Assembly (NCBI RefSeq): GCF_000516555.1
Contig: NZ_AZSJ01000003.1
Location: 1,979,302 to 2,043,301 of the forward strand
Direction: 5' to 3'
Origin: Afipia sp. P52-10
GTDB taxonomy: Bacteria; Pseudomonadota; Alphaproteobacteria; Rhizobiales; Xanthobacteraceae
Length of the DNA: 64,000 nt
The notes beneath the pieces are model-generated. The model made no database searches. It had not been told where the DNA came from and worked only from the letters and a program-made list of their open reading frames with translations. Made by a program: the position numbers and the translations under genes. This document shows positions 17,542 through 26,072 of this stretch, in pieces (the first letter of the stretch is position 1; every line of letters starts with the position of its first letter).

Positions 17542-18609
17542 TCAGCGGGAAGCGACCAGCGGCCAGAGATCGTCGGCGCCACGCTTGGCGACCAGGTGGC
17601 CGAGCTCGACGGCCCAGTAGCTCTCGTTGCCGAAGTCGTCGCGCCAGCCGAGCGTGCGCAGGCTGAACCGGTGCAGCACGTACTCCTTGGTGAACCCGAT
17701 CGCGCCATGCACCTGATGGGCGATGGCCGAGCCGGTGCCGGCTGCCTCCGCGCAGCGGATCTTGGCGGCGGCGGCTTCGAGGAACATGGCTTCGTCGTTC
17801 CAGGATGTGCCGTTCGCGATCGTCTCGGCGGCGGAGCCCGCTGCAGCCACGGCTGCGGCCGTCTCGCCCGCGAGCTTGGCGAGGTTGTGCTGGACCGCCT
17901 GGAACTTCGAAATCTTCTTCTCGAAGGCGACGCGCTCCTGCGAGTAGTTGACGCTGCGCGTCAGCATGTATTGCAGACTGCCCGCGATCTGCAGCGAGCG
18001 GACAGTGCAGCCCATCAGCATCAGCGCGGTCTGATCGAAGCCCGCCGGCGCGGCGCCGGTCTTCAGCGGTACCGTCTTGTCGAAGACCAGATTGTCGAGC
18101 GGCTCGCCGGCGAGGTTCTCGTCCTCTTCGCGCCGGCAATCCTTGGCGGCGACGAGTGCGACGGTCGCTCCCTTCGGTCCCCGGGCGAGCACGGCGACGT
18201 GCTGGGCCTCGCGGGCAAACGGAACGCCGCGGGCGCGGCCGCTCAGCGTGCCGTCGGCATTGAGCGTGATCGTGTCTTTCGGCTGCACCGGGGCAACCGT
18301 CATCGCGCCTTCGGGTGAAACGATTCCACCTTGGGACAGCAGCCAGCCTGCCAGCATCGTCTCGGCGAGCGGAACGGGGACCGCGAAACGGCCCGCGGCG
18401 CTGAGGAGCTCGAAGCCGTCGGCAAGGCTCGCGCCCGAGCCGCCGTGATCGTCCGAAACCCAGGCGAGCGTCAGGCCGTTTTCGGCAAGCGCCTTCCAGA
18501 GGTCGGCCTTCCAAGCATCATCCTTGGCGCTGTTGACGGTTTGCGGATCGCACAGGTCCGCGAAAATCCGTTCTGCCGTTTCGACGACGATGTTGCTACT
18601 CTCTCCCAC
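17542..18609 (-). CDS. Acyl-CoA dehydrogenase (second subunit)
   Basis: Second acyl-CoA dehydrogenase homologue, 355 residues and more diverged. It has the N-terminal all-alpha domain (ETAERIFADLCDP, SDDHGGSGASLADGFELLSAAGRF) and the C-terminal helix bundle with HQVHGAIGFTKEYVLHRFSLRTL. The central beta-domain FAD motif is weak, as in the accessory subunits of alpha2beta2 dehydrogenases. It is first in the minus-strand operon with the large subunit and hydratase. I infer that the two form one enzyme; substrate not evident. Confidence 0.86.
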   Translation of the reverse strand: MGESSNIVVETAERIFADLCDPQTVNSAKDDAWKADLWKALAENGLTLAWVSDDHGGSGASLADGFELLSAAGRFAVPVPLAETMLAGWLLSQGGIVSPEGAMTVAPVQPKDTITLNADGTLSGRARGVPFAREAQHVAVLARGPKGATVALVAAKDCRREEDENLAGEPLDNLVFDKTVPLKTGAAPAGFDQTALMLMGCTVRSLQIAGSLQYMLTRSVNYSQERVAFEKKISKFQAVQHNLAKLAGETAAAVAAAGSAAETIANGTSWNDEAMFLEAAAAKIRCAEAAGTGSAIAHQVHGAIGFTKEYVLHRFSLRTLGWRDDFGNESYWAVELGHLVAKRGADDLWPLVASR

Positions 18610-18965
18610 AGCGTTCCTCTTCTGATCTTGCTCGGGATCCCGATTCCATTCGATGAATCGCGATCACATCTCTTGCCAGGCGTGATCCGCTCGAAGGGCG
18701 GCGGGCGCTCTTGCTTGCGCTGGCGCAGCCATGTCCGATCCGGAGCATGCTCTTGGATGATGGGATGATGGTCAGAACGGGGCGCCCAACGCAAGCGCCT
18801 TTGTTGGACGACAGGTCGGCGTCCGTTGCAGTGCGGGCGGATGCCATCTGGATGCGAGCCAGGTCGACACGAGGACAGCTCAGCGCGGTCCAAAAACGAA
18901 CGGCCCCGTTTCCGGGGCCGTTCCATTATTTGAAATCTGTTGCGACGAAACGTCCGGCGCGATCC
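18610..18965. other. Intergenic region between the dehydrogenase operon and the SDR gene
   Basis: These 356 bp contain the promoter region of the acyl-CoA dehydrogenase operon and, at the far end, the SDR terminator at 18898-18923. I see no convincing gene or RNA. Short open frames here lack ribosome sites and family features. Confidence 0.45.
18898..18923 (-). terminator. Rho-independent terminator of the SDR gene
   Basis: Perfect 11-bp stem GAACGGCCCCG / CGGGGCCGTTC with a 4-nt loop, followed on the minus strand by GTTTTTGG. It lies 43 bp past the SDR stop. Confidence 0.85.
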
Positions 18966-19865
18966 TCAGTCGAGGTCCTTCGAGTCCATGCCGCCATTGC
19001 GGCGTGCCTCGTTGGCCATCTTGCGCAGCACCGGGCCGAGCTTCACCGGGTCGGCGATCGGATCGCATTGCGGGCCACGATGCCAACCTTCCATCACCGA
19101 AAACACGCCGTTGCCGATGTAGAACACGCGGGCGGTGATGTCTTCGGCTTCCTCGCTCGCCAGATAGGTGATCACCGGTGCGATCCACTTCGGGTCGCCG
19201 GCGGCCTTCTGCTCTTCGGTGCGCTCGCGCAGACCCTCGGTCATGCGGGTGACGGCGCTCGGCGAGATCGCGTTCACGGTGACGCCGATGCGGCGCAGCT
19301 CGCGCGCGGCGATGATCGAGAACGCGGCGATGCCGGCCTTGGCCGCGCCGTAGTTGGTCTGGCCCATGTTGCCGAACAGACCGGAGGTCGACGAGGTGTT
19401 GATCACGCGGGCGTTGACCGGCTTGCCGGTCTCCTTGTTCTTTGCACGCCAGTATTCAACCGCGTGACGGGTCGGCGCGAAGGTGCCCTTCAGATGCACC
19501 TTGATGACGTCGTCCCATTCCTGCTCGGTCATATTCGCCAGCATGCGGTCGCGAAGGATACCGGCGTTGTTCACCAGCACGTCGAGCGTGCCATAGGTCT
19601 TGATCGCGGTGTCGATCAGGTTCTTCGCGCCGCTCCAGCTCGAGACGTCGTCGCCGTTGGCGATCGCCTCGCCGCCGTTCTTCTTGATCAATGCGACGAC
19701 TTCGTTGGCCGGACCGGCGTCGCCGCCCGTGCCATCGACCTTGGCGCCGAGGTCGTTGACGACGACCTTCGCACCATGCTCGGCCAGCATCAGTGCATGT
19801 TCACGGCCGACGCCGCGGCCTGCACCGGTTACGATTGCAACTCTTCCCTCACACAAGCGGCTCAT
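18966..19865 (-). CDS. SDR family dehydrogenase (3-hydroxyacyl-CoA dehydrogenase-like)
   Basis: Short-chain dehydrogenase of 299 residues. The nucleotide-binding motif TGAGRGVG is at 13-20, NNAG at 99-102, and catalytic Tyr172 and Lys176 lie in NYGAAKAG. The Gly-rich loop, the insertion AKVDGTGGDAGPANEVV, and the extra 50 C-terminal residues are reminiscent of the dehydrogenase half of peroxisomal multifunctional enzyme 2, so NAD-dependent oxidation of 3-hydroxyacyl-CoA is likely. GAGGAA lies just before the ATG. Transcribed alone on the minus strand and divergent from a second SDR, it fits the beta-oxidation context of its neighbours. Confidence 0.87.
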   Translation of the reverse strand: MSRLCEGRVAIVTGAGRGVGREHALMLAEHGAKVVVNDLGAKVDGTGGDAGPANEVVALIKKNGGEAIANGDDVSSWSGAKNLIDTAIKTYGTLDVLVNNAGILRDRMLANMTEQEWDDVIKVHLKGTFAPTRHAVEYWRAKNKETGKPVNARVINTSSTSGLFGNMGQTNYGAAKAGIAAFSIIAARELRRIGVTVNAISPSAVTRMTEGLRERTEEQKAAGDPKWIAPVITYLASEEAEDITARVFYIGNGVFSVMEGWHRGPQCDPIADPVKLGPVLRKMANEARRNGGMDSKDLD

Positions 19866-20093
19866 AGTTCCTCACCTTTGGATCGAGCGTTATGAAACTG
19901 TTTGAAAACCCCAGAACCTTGCCATAGGCGCAATAACGGGCTAGGCGTCAACTGCATTGCAGTCATGGGGCGTCTGCGTTGCGCTCATTGTCACAAGGCA
20001 TAGCCTGTCATCTGTGCTCGTTACCGCGCCGCAACGCCTTGCTGTTCGCAACGGCGGCATTGACGCCTTAATCAACGAAAACGGGAGAAACCG

Positions 20094-20882
20094 ATGTCTC
20101 TTGAAGGCTTGTGCATGATGGTCACCGGCTCTGCGTCCGGGCTCGGCGCGGCCACCGCGCGGCAGCTCGCCCGGGGTGGTGCCCGCATCATGGTGAATTA
20201 TTCGTCGAGCAAGAACGAAGCCGAGGAGACCGCCGACCTCTGTCGCAAGGAGGGCGTCGAGGTGCTGGTCGTGCAGGGCGATGTTTCCAAGGACGACGAC
20301 TGCAAGAAGCTGGCCGCGGCGGCGGCGCAATGGGGCCGTCTGGACGGGTTGGTGAACAATGCCGGCACGACCAAGCATGTCCCCAACCACAGCCTGCTCG
20401 ATGAGCTGTCCGCCGAGGACTTCCAGCGGATCTATGCCGTCAACGTGGTCGGCACGTTTCAGATGGTGCGTGCGGCGCGGACGTTGCTGGAGGCGGGATC
20501 GCAGGCGTCGGGCCGCGCGTCGGCCGTCGTCAACATCGCCTCGATCGCGGGCATCAATGGCGGCGGTTCATCGGTCGCCTATGCGGCGAGCAAGGGCGCG
20601 CTGATCACCATGACGCAATCGCTGGCGCGCGCGCTGGCGCCGATGATCCGCGTCAACGCGGTTTGCCCCGGCTATATCGACACGCCGTGGTTCTCGAAGG
20701 GGCGCGGTCAGGCCACCGCCGACAAGCTGCGCGAGTCGGTTAAGGCCAGCATGCCCTTGAAGCTGGCCTCGAAGCCGGAGGACATCGCGCAACTCGTGAC
20801 GTTCCTGGCGAGCCCCGCGTCCGGTCATATGACTGGCGAACATGTCCGCATCGACGCGGGCAGCCATCTCGGCCGGGGTTGA
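20094..20882 (+). CDS. SDR family oxidoreductase (FabG-like)
   Basis: Classical SDR of 262 residues: TGSASGLG at 11-18, NNAG at 88-91, Ser150, Tyr163 and Lys167 as the catalytic triad, and the C-terminal GHMTGEHVRIDAGSHLG typical of FabG-like reductases and dehydrogenases. Substrate cannot be read from sequence; neighbours suggest an acyl-CoA or hydroxyacid intermediate. CGGGAGAAACCG precedes the ATG. The 228 bp between it and the divergent SDR presumably hold both promoters. It is followed by a repeat-rich region rather than another gene. Confidence 0.87.
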   Translation: MSLEGLCMMVTGSASGLGAATARQLARGGARIMVNYSSSKNEAEETADLCRKEGVEVLVVQGDVSKDDDCKKLAAAAAQWGRLDGLVNNAGTTKHVPNHSLLDELSAEDFQRIYAVNVVGTFQMVRAARTLLEAGSQASGRASAVVNIASIAGINGGGSSVAYAASKGALITMTQSLARALAPMIRVNAVCPGYIDTPWFSKGRGQATADKLRESVKASMPLKLASKPEDIAQLVTFLASPASGHMTGEHVRIDAGSHLGRG

Positions 20883-20924
20883 GGTTGGCTGCGACTGAGT
20901 TTGTGTCGAGGCTGGAGTTGTCCG

Positions 20925-20963
20925 CATCCTGAGGAGCTTGCGAAGCAAGCGTCTCGAAGGATG
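20925..20963. repeat. Palindromic repeat of the CATCCTGAGGAGC...AGGATG type
   Basis: Outer arms CATCCT / AGGATG and inner arms GCTTGC / GCAAGC form a hairpin of 39 bp directly after the SDR gene. I recall this as a frequent intergenic element in Bradyrhizobium and Rhodopseudomonas genomes. Confidence 0.75.
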
Positions 20964-20989
20964 AGGCCCCTGTCGCTTCACATCATTGG

Positions 20990-21092
20990 CCTCATGGTTC
21001 GAGGCGCCGCGCTTGTTTGAGCATGATCCTGTCCGAAAACCGCTTCGCACTTTTCGGGGATCATGCTTGCGCGGCTCCTCACCACCATGAGG
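20990..21092. repeat. CCTCATGGT...ACCATGAGG palindrome interrupted by another repeat
   Basis: The left arm (20990-21012) begins CCTCATGGT and ends GCCGCGC. The right arm (21069-21092) is largely its reverse complement, beginning GCGCGGC and ending ACCATGAGG. The space between is filled by a complete AGCATGATC-type palindrome (21020-21067), so one element is nested in the other. Confidence 0.7.
21020..21067. repeat. Dispersed palindromic repeat (AGCATGATCC...GGATCATGCT)
   Basis: Perfect 10-bp arms AGCATGATCC (21020-21029) and GGATCATGCT (21058-21067) around a core with CCGAAAACCGCTTCGCACTT. It is the same family as the element at 15368-15412, with recognisable core similarity (AAAACCGCTT). 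Confidence 0.85.
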
Positions 21093-21133
21093 AGACATTC
21101 TCCGATCCAGCGGCGGCTCTCGGTGGGTTCATC

Positions 21134-21589
21134 CTACGGTCCAATCACGACCAGTGGCTGGCCCTGGTCGACCGAGTCGCCGGATTCCACCAGGATCCGG
21201 GTGACCGTACCGGCCTTCGGTGCGGTGATCGGGTTGAACGTCTTCATCGCCTCGATCAGCAGCAGCGTCTGACCCGCCTCGACGCGCGCGCCGACACTGA
21301 TGAAGGAGGGGGCGTTCGGCTCCGGCGTCAGGTAGGCGACGCCCACCATCGGACTCAGCACCGCGTCGGGATCAGCAACGCCAGCGACGGCCGGCGCCGG
21401 GGGTTCGGCGGCGATGGCTGCCGATGGAGTGGCTGGGATCATCACATGCTGCATCGGCGCCTGCACGGCTCCGCGCACCACACGAATGCGGCGATCCTTC
21501 TCGGCCAACTCGATTTCGGTGAGGCCGGTTTCAGCCATGAGCTTTGCGAGCATCCGGATCGCGCCGGGCTCGAAGGGAATAGGGGCCAT
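21134..21589 (-). CDS. Biotin carboxyl carrier protein (AccB-like)
   Basis: BCCP of 151 residues. The C-terminal biotinyl domain carries EAMKTFNP at 113-120, with Lys116 the biotinylated residue. The N-terminal AccB-type segment is ALMAETGL-like (MLAKLMAETGLTEIELAEKDRRIRVVRG), and an Ala/Pro-rich linker lies between. It shuttles carboxybiotin between biotin carboxylase and carboxyltransferase. It starts 61 bp after the carboxyltransferase gene and presumably serves that enzyme, since the housekeeping accB is normally paired with accC, which is not here. A MAPIPFEPGAI start is assigned. Confidence 0.92.
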   Translation of the reverse strand: MAPIPFEPGAIRMLAKLMAETGLTEIELAEKDRRIRVVRGAVQAPMQHVMIPATPSAAIAAEPPAPAVAGVADPDAVLSPMVGVAYLTPEPNAPSFISVGARVEAGQTLLLIEAMKTFNPITAPKAGTVTRILVESGDSVDQGQPLVVIGP

Positions 21590-21626
21590 CGTCTTTCTTT
21601 CTTAATTCATTGTCGAAGTTGTTGCG

Positions 21627-21649
21627 GCATGATCTGGTCCGGATCATGC
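21627..21649. repeat. Short copy of the GCATGATC...GATCATGC palindrome
   Basis: Arms GCATGATC (21627-21634) and GATCATGC (21642-21649) with only a 7-bp core, a reduced version of the elements at 15368 and 21020. It lies between the carboxyltransferase and BCCP genes. Confidence 0.65.
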
Positions 21650-21650
21650 T

Positions 21651-23243
21651 TCACGGCCGCATCGTGAACGCTGACGGCCCGGTCTGGCGCAACGGTGCCG
21701 CGAGGTTGGCGAACTCGCAGATCAGCGGCCTGGTGTCGCGCGGATCGATGATCTCCTCGATCAGGAAGGCTTCCGCAGTCCGGAATGGCGAACGCAATCG
21801 TTCCAATCTCTGCTCGATCTCCGCGAGCTTGGCGACTGGATCGTCGGCGGCATCGATCTCCGCACGATAGGCGGCCTCGACGCCGCCCTCCAACGGCAGC
21901 GAGCCCCAGTTTCCGGACGGCCACGAATAGCGGAACGAGGGATGCGTATGCGGCAGGTGCGCGCCGCCGCCGACCCCGAACACGTTGCGGACGATGATCG
22001 AGCACCACGGCACGGTGCTTTGATGGATCGCGCTCACCGCCTGCACCGCGAACCGCATGGTGCCGGTGGATTCGGCCTGCAGGCCGACCGCGAAGCCGAA
22101 GCAATCCACCAAGTGAACCACGGGCAGATGGAATGTCTGGCAGGTGTCGACGAATTTGGTGATCTTGCGCGATGCGGCCGCATTCCAGGCGCCACCGTCG
22201 TGCAACGGGTCGCCGGCCAGGATGCCGACCGGCCAGCCGTCCAAGCGCGCGAAGCCGGTGATGATCGCGCGGCCGAAGCCTTTGGCGATCTCGAAGAACG
22301 ATCCCTTGTCGACCACGGAGTCGATGATCTTGCGCATCTGGTACGCCTTCTTGCGATCGCGCGGTACGATCGACAGCAGGCTTTCCTCGCGCCGGTCCGG
22401 GTCGTCCCAATTTTCCGCGCGCGGCGGCAGCTCCCAGATCGACTGCGGCAGATAGGAGAGGAACTTGCGCGCGCGCTCGAACGCTTCCTCCTCGGTGTTG
22501 ACGGCGTCGTCAACGGTGCCGGCGGCGATCTGCACCTTGTGGCCGCCGAGTTCCTGCTTGGTGCGTTTCTCGCCGAGCCGGTCAACCACCGGCGGGCCCG
22601 CGACGAATACCGCTGACGTATCCTTCACCATCAGCGAGTAGTGGCTCGCTGACAGGCGCGCCGCGCCGAGACCCGCGACCGAGCCGAGGCCGAGCGCGAC
22701 GACCGGGACGAGCCCCATGTTCTGGGCGCACAGATGCAGGCCGGAGCTCGCGCCGATGCCGCCCGGCAGGTTGGCGTAGCCCTTGGTCTCGATGGTCTTC
22801 ACCGAGCCGCCGCCGCCGGAGCCCTCGATGATGCGGATGATCGGCATGCGGAATTCCGCGGCCATCTGTTCCGGCATTTGGTACTTGGCGCGGATCGAGG
22901 CATCGGCGGAGCCGCCGCGTACGGTGAAGTCGTCACCGAAGATGATGACCGGACGTCCGTTTACCCGGCCGCGACCGAACACGCCGTTGCCGGGCATGAA
23001 ATCGACCATCGCGCCATTCTTGTCGTATTTGGCCTTGCCGGCCACCGAGCCGAGTTCGTGGAACGAGCCGGGATCGAGGGTTTTCTCGATGCGCTCGCGG
23101 ACGGTGAGCCGTCCTCCCGCATGCTGGCGGGCGACGCGTTCCTCGCCACCCATCTGCCGGGCGATGCGTTTGCGTTCGGCGAGTTCGTCCAGTTCCTTCT
23201 GCCAGCCGGTTTCCTCGACGGGGGGCGGCACGGGGCGGTTCAT
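21651..23243 (-). CDS. Acyl-CoA carboxylase, carboxyltransferase (beta) subunit
   Basis: Biotin-dependent carboxyltransferase of 530 residues, of the propionyl-/methylcrotonyl-/geranyl-CoA carboxylase beta type (PCCB fold). It transfers CO2 from carboxybiotin to an acyl-CoA. Landmarks are RLTVRERIEKTLDPGSFHELG, EGSGGGGSVKTIE, LGSVAGLGAARLS in the N-half, and DGWPVGILAGDPLHDGG, HLVDCFGFAVGLQAE in the C-half. ATG at 23243 lies 6 nt after GGGAGAGG. An in-frame ATG two codons earlier is possible, and the far longer upstream reading is not credible. BCCP follows by 61 bp, but no biotin carboxylase gene is present in the window. Substrate unresolved. Confidence 0.9.
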   Translation of the reverse strand: MNRPVPPPVEETGWQKELDELAERKRIARQMGGEERVARQHAGGRLTVRERIEKTLDPGSFHELGSVAGKAKYDKNGAMVDFMPGNGVFGRGRVNGRPVIIFGDDFTVRGGSADASIRAKYQMPEQMAAEFRMPIIRIIEGSGGGGSVKTIETKGYANLPGGIGASSGLHLCAQNMGLVPVVALGLGSVAGLGAARLSASHYSLMVKDTSAVFVAGPPVVDRLGEKRTKQELGGHKVQIAAGTVDDAVNTEEEAFERARKFLSYLPQSIWELPPRAENWDDPDRREESLLSIVPRDRKKAYQMRKIIDSVVDKGSFFEIAKGFGRAIITGFARLDGWPVGILAGDPLHDGGAWNAAASRKITKFVDTCQTFHLPVVHLVDCFGFAVGLQAESTGTMRFAVQAVSAIHQSTVPWCSIIVRNVFGVGGGAHLPHTHPSFRYSWPSGNWGSLPLEGGVEAAYRAEIDAADDPVAKLAEIEQRLERLRSPFRTAEAFLIEEIIDPRDTRPLICEFANLAAPLRQTGPSAFTMRP

Positions 23244-23520
23244 TGGCATCCTCTCCCAGATGCGCTGTTGGTCAGCGCTTGATTGGCTGACCGCAGTTTC
23301 CGAAGCTTTGCGCGAGAAGTCCATTGCGCATGCGGCATTTGCGACGCATGCAGCGCATATGGTGTATTCCGGTCCGGCAGGCGTTGCAGCGTGACAGCGT
23401 TCGCCCATTCGGCTAGCGATAGATGCATGATCCCGCACGGCGCATGCCGGTTTTATAAACGGGACCAAGCTCGAGTCTCGAAGACAACGACAAAAACCTC
23501 ACTGACAGGAGCAAGCGACC

Positions 23521-24669
23521 ATGGCCGGACCGCTCACAGGCATCAAGGTGATCGAGGTGGGCCAAGCGCTCGCAGGGCCGCTGGCCGGCGCGATCATGGC
23601 GGACATGGGCGCCGACGTGATCAAGGTCGAGAAGCCGGACGGCGGCGACGATGCGCGGATGTGGGGACCTCCCTTCGTGGACGAGTCCTCGATGATGTTC
23701 CACTCCACGAACCGCAACAAACGTTCGGTAACCGTCGATATCAAGAGCAGCGCCGAGGTCGAGAAGCTGAAGCTGCTCGTGCGCGACGCGGACATCCTGA
23801 TTCAGAATCTCCGCCCCGGCATCGCGCAGGAGATGGGTATCGGTCCGGATGTCATGCTCGCGGTGAATCCCCGGTTGATCTACTGTTCGATCGGCGCATT
23901 CGGCAACAAGGGGCCGATGCGTGATGCGCCGGGCTTCGATCCGCTGGCACAGGCCTATGGTGCGGTGATGACGCTCACCGGCCGGCCGGAAGATCCGCCG
24001 ACGTTCTGCGCGCCGGCGATCAACGACGTCGCCACCGGCATGTGGTGCACCATCGGCGCGCTGGCGGCGTTGGCCGAGCGCAACCGCACCGGCAAGGGCT
24101 GCGTGATCGATACCTCGCTGTTCGAGTCCGCGGTCAACTGGGTGGCGGGGCCGCTCAACAACTATCACCTCAGCGGCAAGGAGCCGGTGCGGTTCGGCGG
24201 CGCCAGCGCGACCCTCGTTCCCTATCAGACGTTCGATACCGCCGATCACCCGATCTGCATCGCCGCCGGCAACAATCGCCTGTTCGAGAAGTGCGCCAAG
24301 GTGATGGGGCATCCGGAATGGAGCAGCGATCCACGCTTCAAGACCGGGCCGGACCGCAACGCGCATCGCAGCGAACTGATCGCGCTGATCGAGCCGGTGC
24401 TGCGCGAGAAACCGCGCGAGCATTGGCTGGCCGCTTTCACCAAGGCGGGGGTGCCGAACAGCCCCGTCAATAGCATCCCGGAACTGTCGCAATCCGAGCA
24501 GCTCAAAGCGATGGACATTCTGCGCACGCTGCCGGGCAGCAACGCCAAGATCGTCGGCCTGCCGATCCAGTTCAACGGCGAGCGGCCGCACCCTTATCGC
24601 GACTCGCCGAAGGTCGGCGAGCATAACGATGAGGTGTTCGGCGCGCTGAAGGTCGACGCCGCCGAGTAA
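23521..24669 (+). CDS. CaiB/BaiF family CoA transferase
   Basis: Class III CoA transferase of 382 residues, moving CoA between carboxylic acids. Family segments are LTGIKVIEVGQALAGPLAGAIMADMGADVIKVEKPDGGD (N-term), NRNKRSVTVDIKS, and the Asp-containing GCVIDTSLFESAVNW, where the catalytic Asp region lies. Formyl-CoA transferase-like proteins have the same layout. ACAGGAGC precedes the ATG. It is divergent from the carboxylase genes and 145 bp before the 2-hydroxyacid oxidase, so the set may activate and oxidise a small hydroxyacid. Confidence 0.88.
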   Translation: MAGPLTGIKVIEVGQALAGPLAGAIMADMGADVIKVEKPDGGDDARMWGPPFVDESSMMFHSTNRNKRSVTVDIKSSAEVEKLKLLVRDADILIQNLRPGIAQEMGIGPDVMLAVNPRLIYCSIGAFGNKGPMRDAPGFDPLAQAYGAVMTLTGRPEDPPTFCAPAINDVATGMWCTIGALAALAERNRTGKGCVIDTSLFESAVNWVAGPLNNYHLSGKEPVRFGGASATLVPYQTFDTADHPICIAAGNNRLFEKCAKVMGHPEWSSDPRFKTGPDRNAHRSELIALIEPVLREKPREHWLAAFTKAGVPNSPVNSIPELSQSEQLKAMDILRTLPGSNAKIVGLPIQFNGERPHPYRDSPKVGEHNDEVFGALKVDAAE

Positions 24670-24814
24670 TCCTGAGCCCCTGCGGTCCGGCTAACGGCAC
24701 GGAGAGGAAATGCGGTCGCGGGTAGAACATTCATGCTCCGCCCGTCCGTGACGCGTGGTCGTCTGTTGACACGCACGGTGCTGCCGTCATCAATAAAGAA
24801 AAAAGGAAGCGCCG

Positions 24815-26005
24815 ATGGCCCGCCTGGACGACTGCTACAATATCTTCGATCTCCGCGATGCTGCGAGGAAGCGGCTGCCGAAAGGCGTCTTCGAGTTCTT
24901 TGACCGCGGCACCGAGGACGAGGTGGCGCTGGCCAACAACCGCGCCGCGTTCGAGCGGCTGAAGCTGAAGCACCGGGCGCTGGTCGACATGACCCATCGC
25001 ACGATGGCGACGACGCTGTTCGGCAAGCCGGTCAGCATGCCGATGGCGATCGCGCCGACCGGCGTGGCGGGGATGTGCTGGTATCACGGCGAGCTGGAGC
25101 TGGCGAAGGCCGCGGCGGCGGCGAAAATTCCGTTCACGCTGGCGACCGGCGCGATGACGCCAATGGAGGAGATCGCCGAGAAGGCGCCGGGCCGACTCTG
25201 GATGCAGCTCTACGTCTGGGAAGATCGCAAGCTTTCCTATGAGCTGGTGGAGCGCGCCAAGAATTGCGGGTTCGAGGCGCTGATCGTCACGGTCGATACG
25301 GCGGTCTCGCCGAACCGCGAATACAACGCCAAGAACGGCTTCCATCAGCCGTTCCGCATGACCACGCGGGCGACGCTCGACATGCTGACGCGGCCGCGCT
25401 GGATGGCAACGGTGCTGGCGCGCTACGCGATGCGCGGCGGCTTGCCGAAATACGAGAACTATCCGAAGCATCTGCAGCACTCGATCCGCACCGATCCGAA
25501 CGTCAACGCGGTGATGCGGCGGGACAGCCTGTCATGGGAAGACATCAAGATCTTCCGCAAGATGTGGCCCGGCATCCTGATGGTGAAGGGTATCAACCGG
25601 CCGGACGATGCGCTGCGCGCCGCCGAGCACGGCTGCGATGGCATCGTCGTGTCCAATCACGGCGGCCGCAACATGGATAGCGCGGTCGCCTCCATCGATG
25701 CCCTGCCGGAGATCGCCGATGCGGTCGGCGAGAAAGCGACGGTGCTGCTCGACAGCGGCGTGCGGCGCGGCTCCGATATCGCCAAGGCGCTGGCGCTCGG
25801 CGCAAAGGCGGTGCTGACGGGACGGGCCACGCTTTATGGCACCTCGGTCGGAGGCCAGGCCGGCGCCGCCAAGGCCATCGGCGTAATCCGCAAAGAGCTC
25901 GACAACACGATGGTCTATTGCGGCTGCAACACGGTCGAGGAGATCACGCCCGACATCCTGTTCGCACCGCGGGGGACCAATTCGGCGGCAAGCCTGGTCG
26001 GTTGA
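24815..26005 (+). CDS. FMN-dependent alpha-hydroxyacid oxidase/dehydrogenase (LldD-like)
   Basis: FMN enzyme of the lactate dehydrogenase / glycolate oxidase family, 396 residues, oxidising an L-2-hydroxyacid to the 2-oxoacid. Markers are IAPTGVAGMCWYHGE, WMQLYVWEDRKLSYELVERAKNCGF, and the active-site segment SNHGGRNMD with catalytic His. The usual sequence is SNHGGRQLD, so two adjacent residues differ. This is followed by LLDSGVRRGSDIAKALALGAKAVLTGR, the FMN phosphate site. An AAAAAGGAAG site precedes ATG. It lies 67 bp before a Bug binding protein, suggesting uptake of its hydroxyacid substrate. Confidence 0.88.
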   Translation: MARLDDCYNIFDLRDAARKRLPKGVFEFFDRGTEDEVALANNRAAFERLKLKHRALVDMTHRTMATTLFGKPVSMPMAIAPTGVAGMCWYHGELELAKAAAAAKIPFTLATGAMTPMEEIAEKAPGRLWMQLYVWEDRKLSYELVERAKNCGFEALIVTVDTAVSPNREYNAKNGFHQPFRMTTRATLDMLTRPRWMATVLARYAMRGGLPKYENYPKHLQHSIRTDPNVNAVMRRDSLSWEDIKIFRKMWPGILMVKGINRPDDALRAAEHGCDGIVVSNHGGRNMDSAVASIDALPEIADAVGEKATVLLDSGVRRGSDIAKALALGAKAVLTGRATLYGTSVGGQAGAAKAIGVIRKELDNTMVYCGCNTVEEITPDILFAPRGTNSAASLVG

Positions 26006-26072
26006 CTGTCCCGGCAGACGGTGACAACAGAGCGGCAGCAAACCAACAGGAAACGACCAGGAGAGTTGTTGT

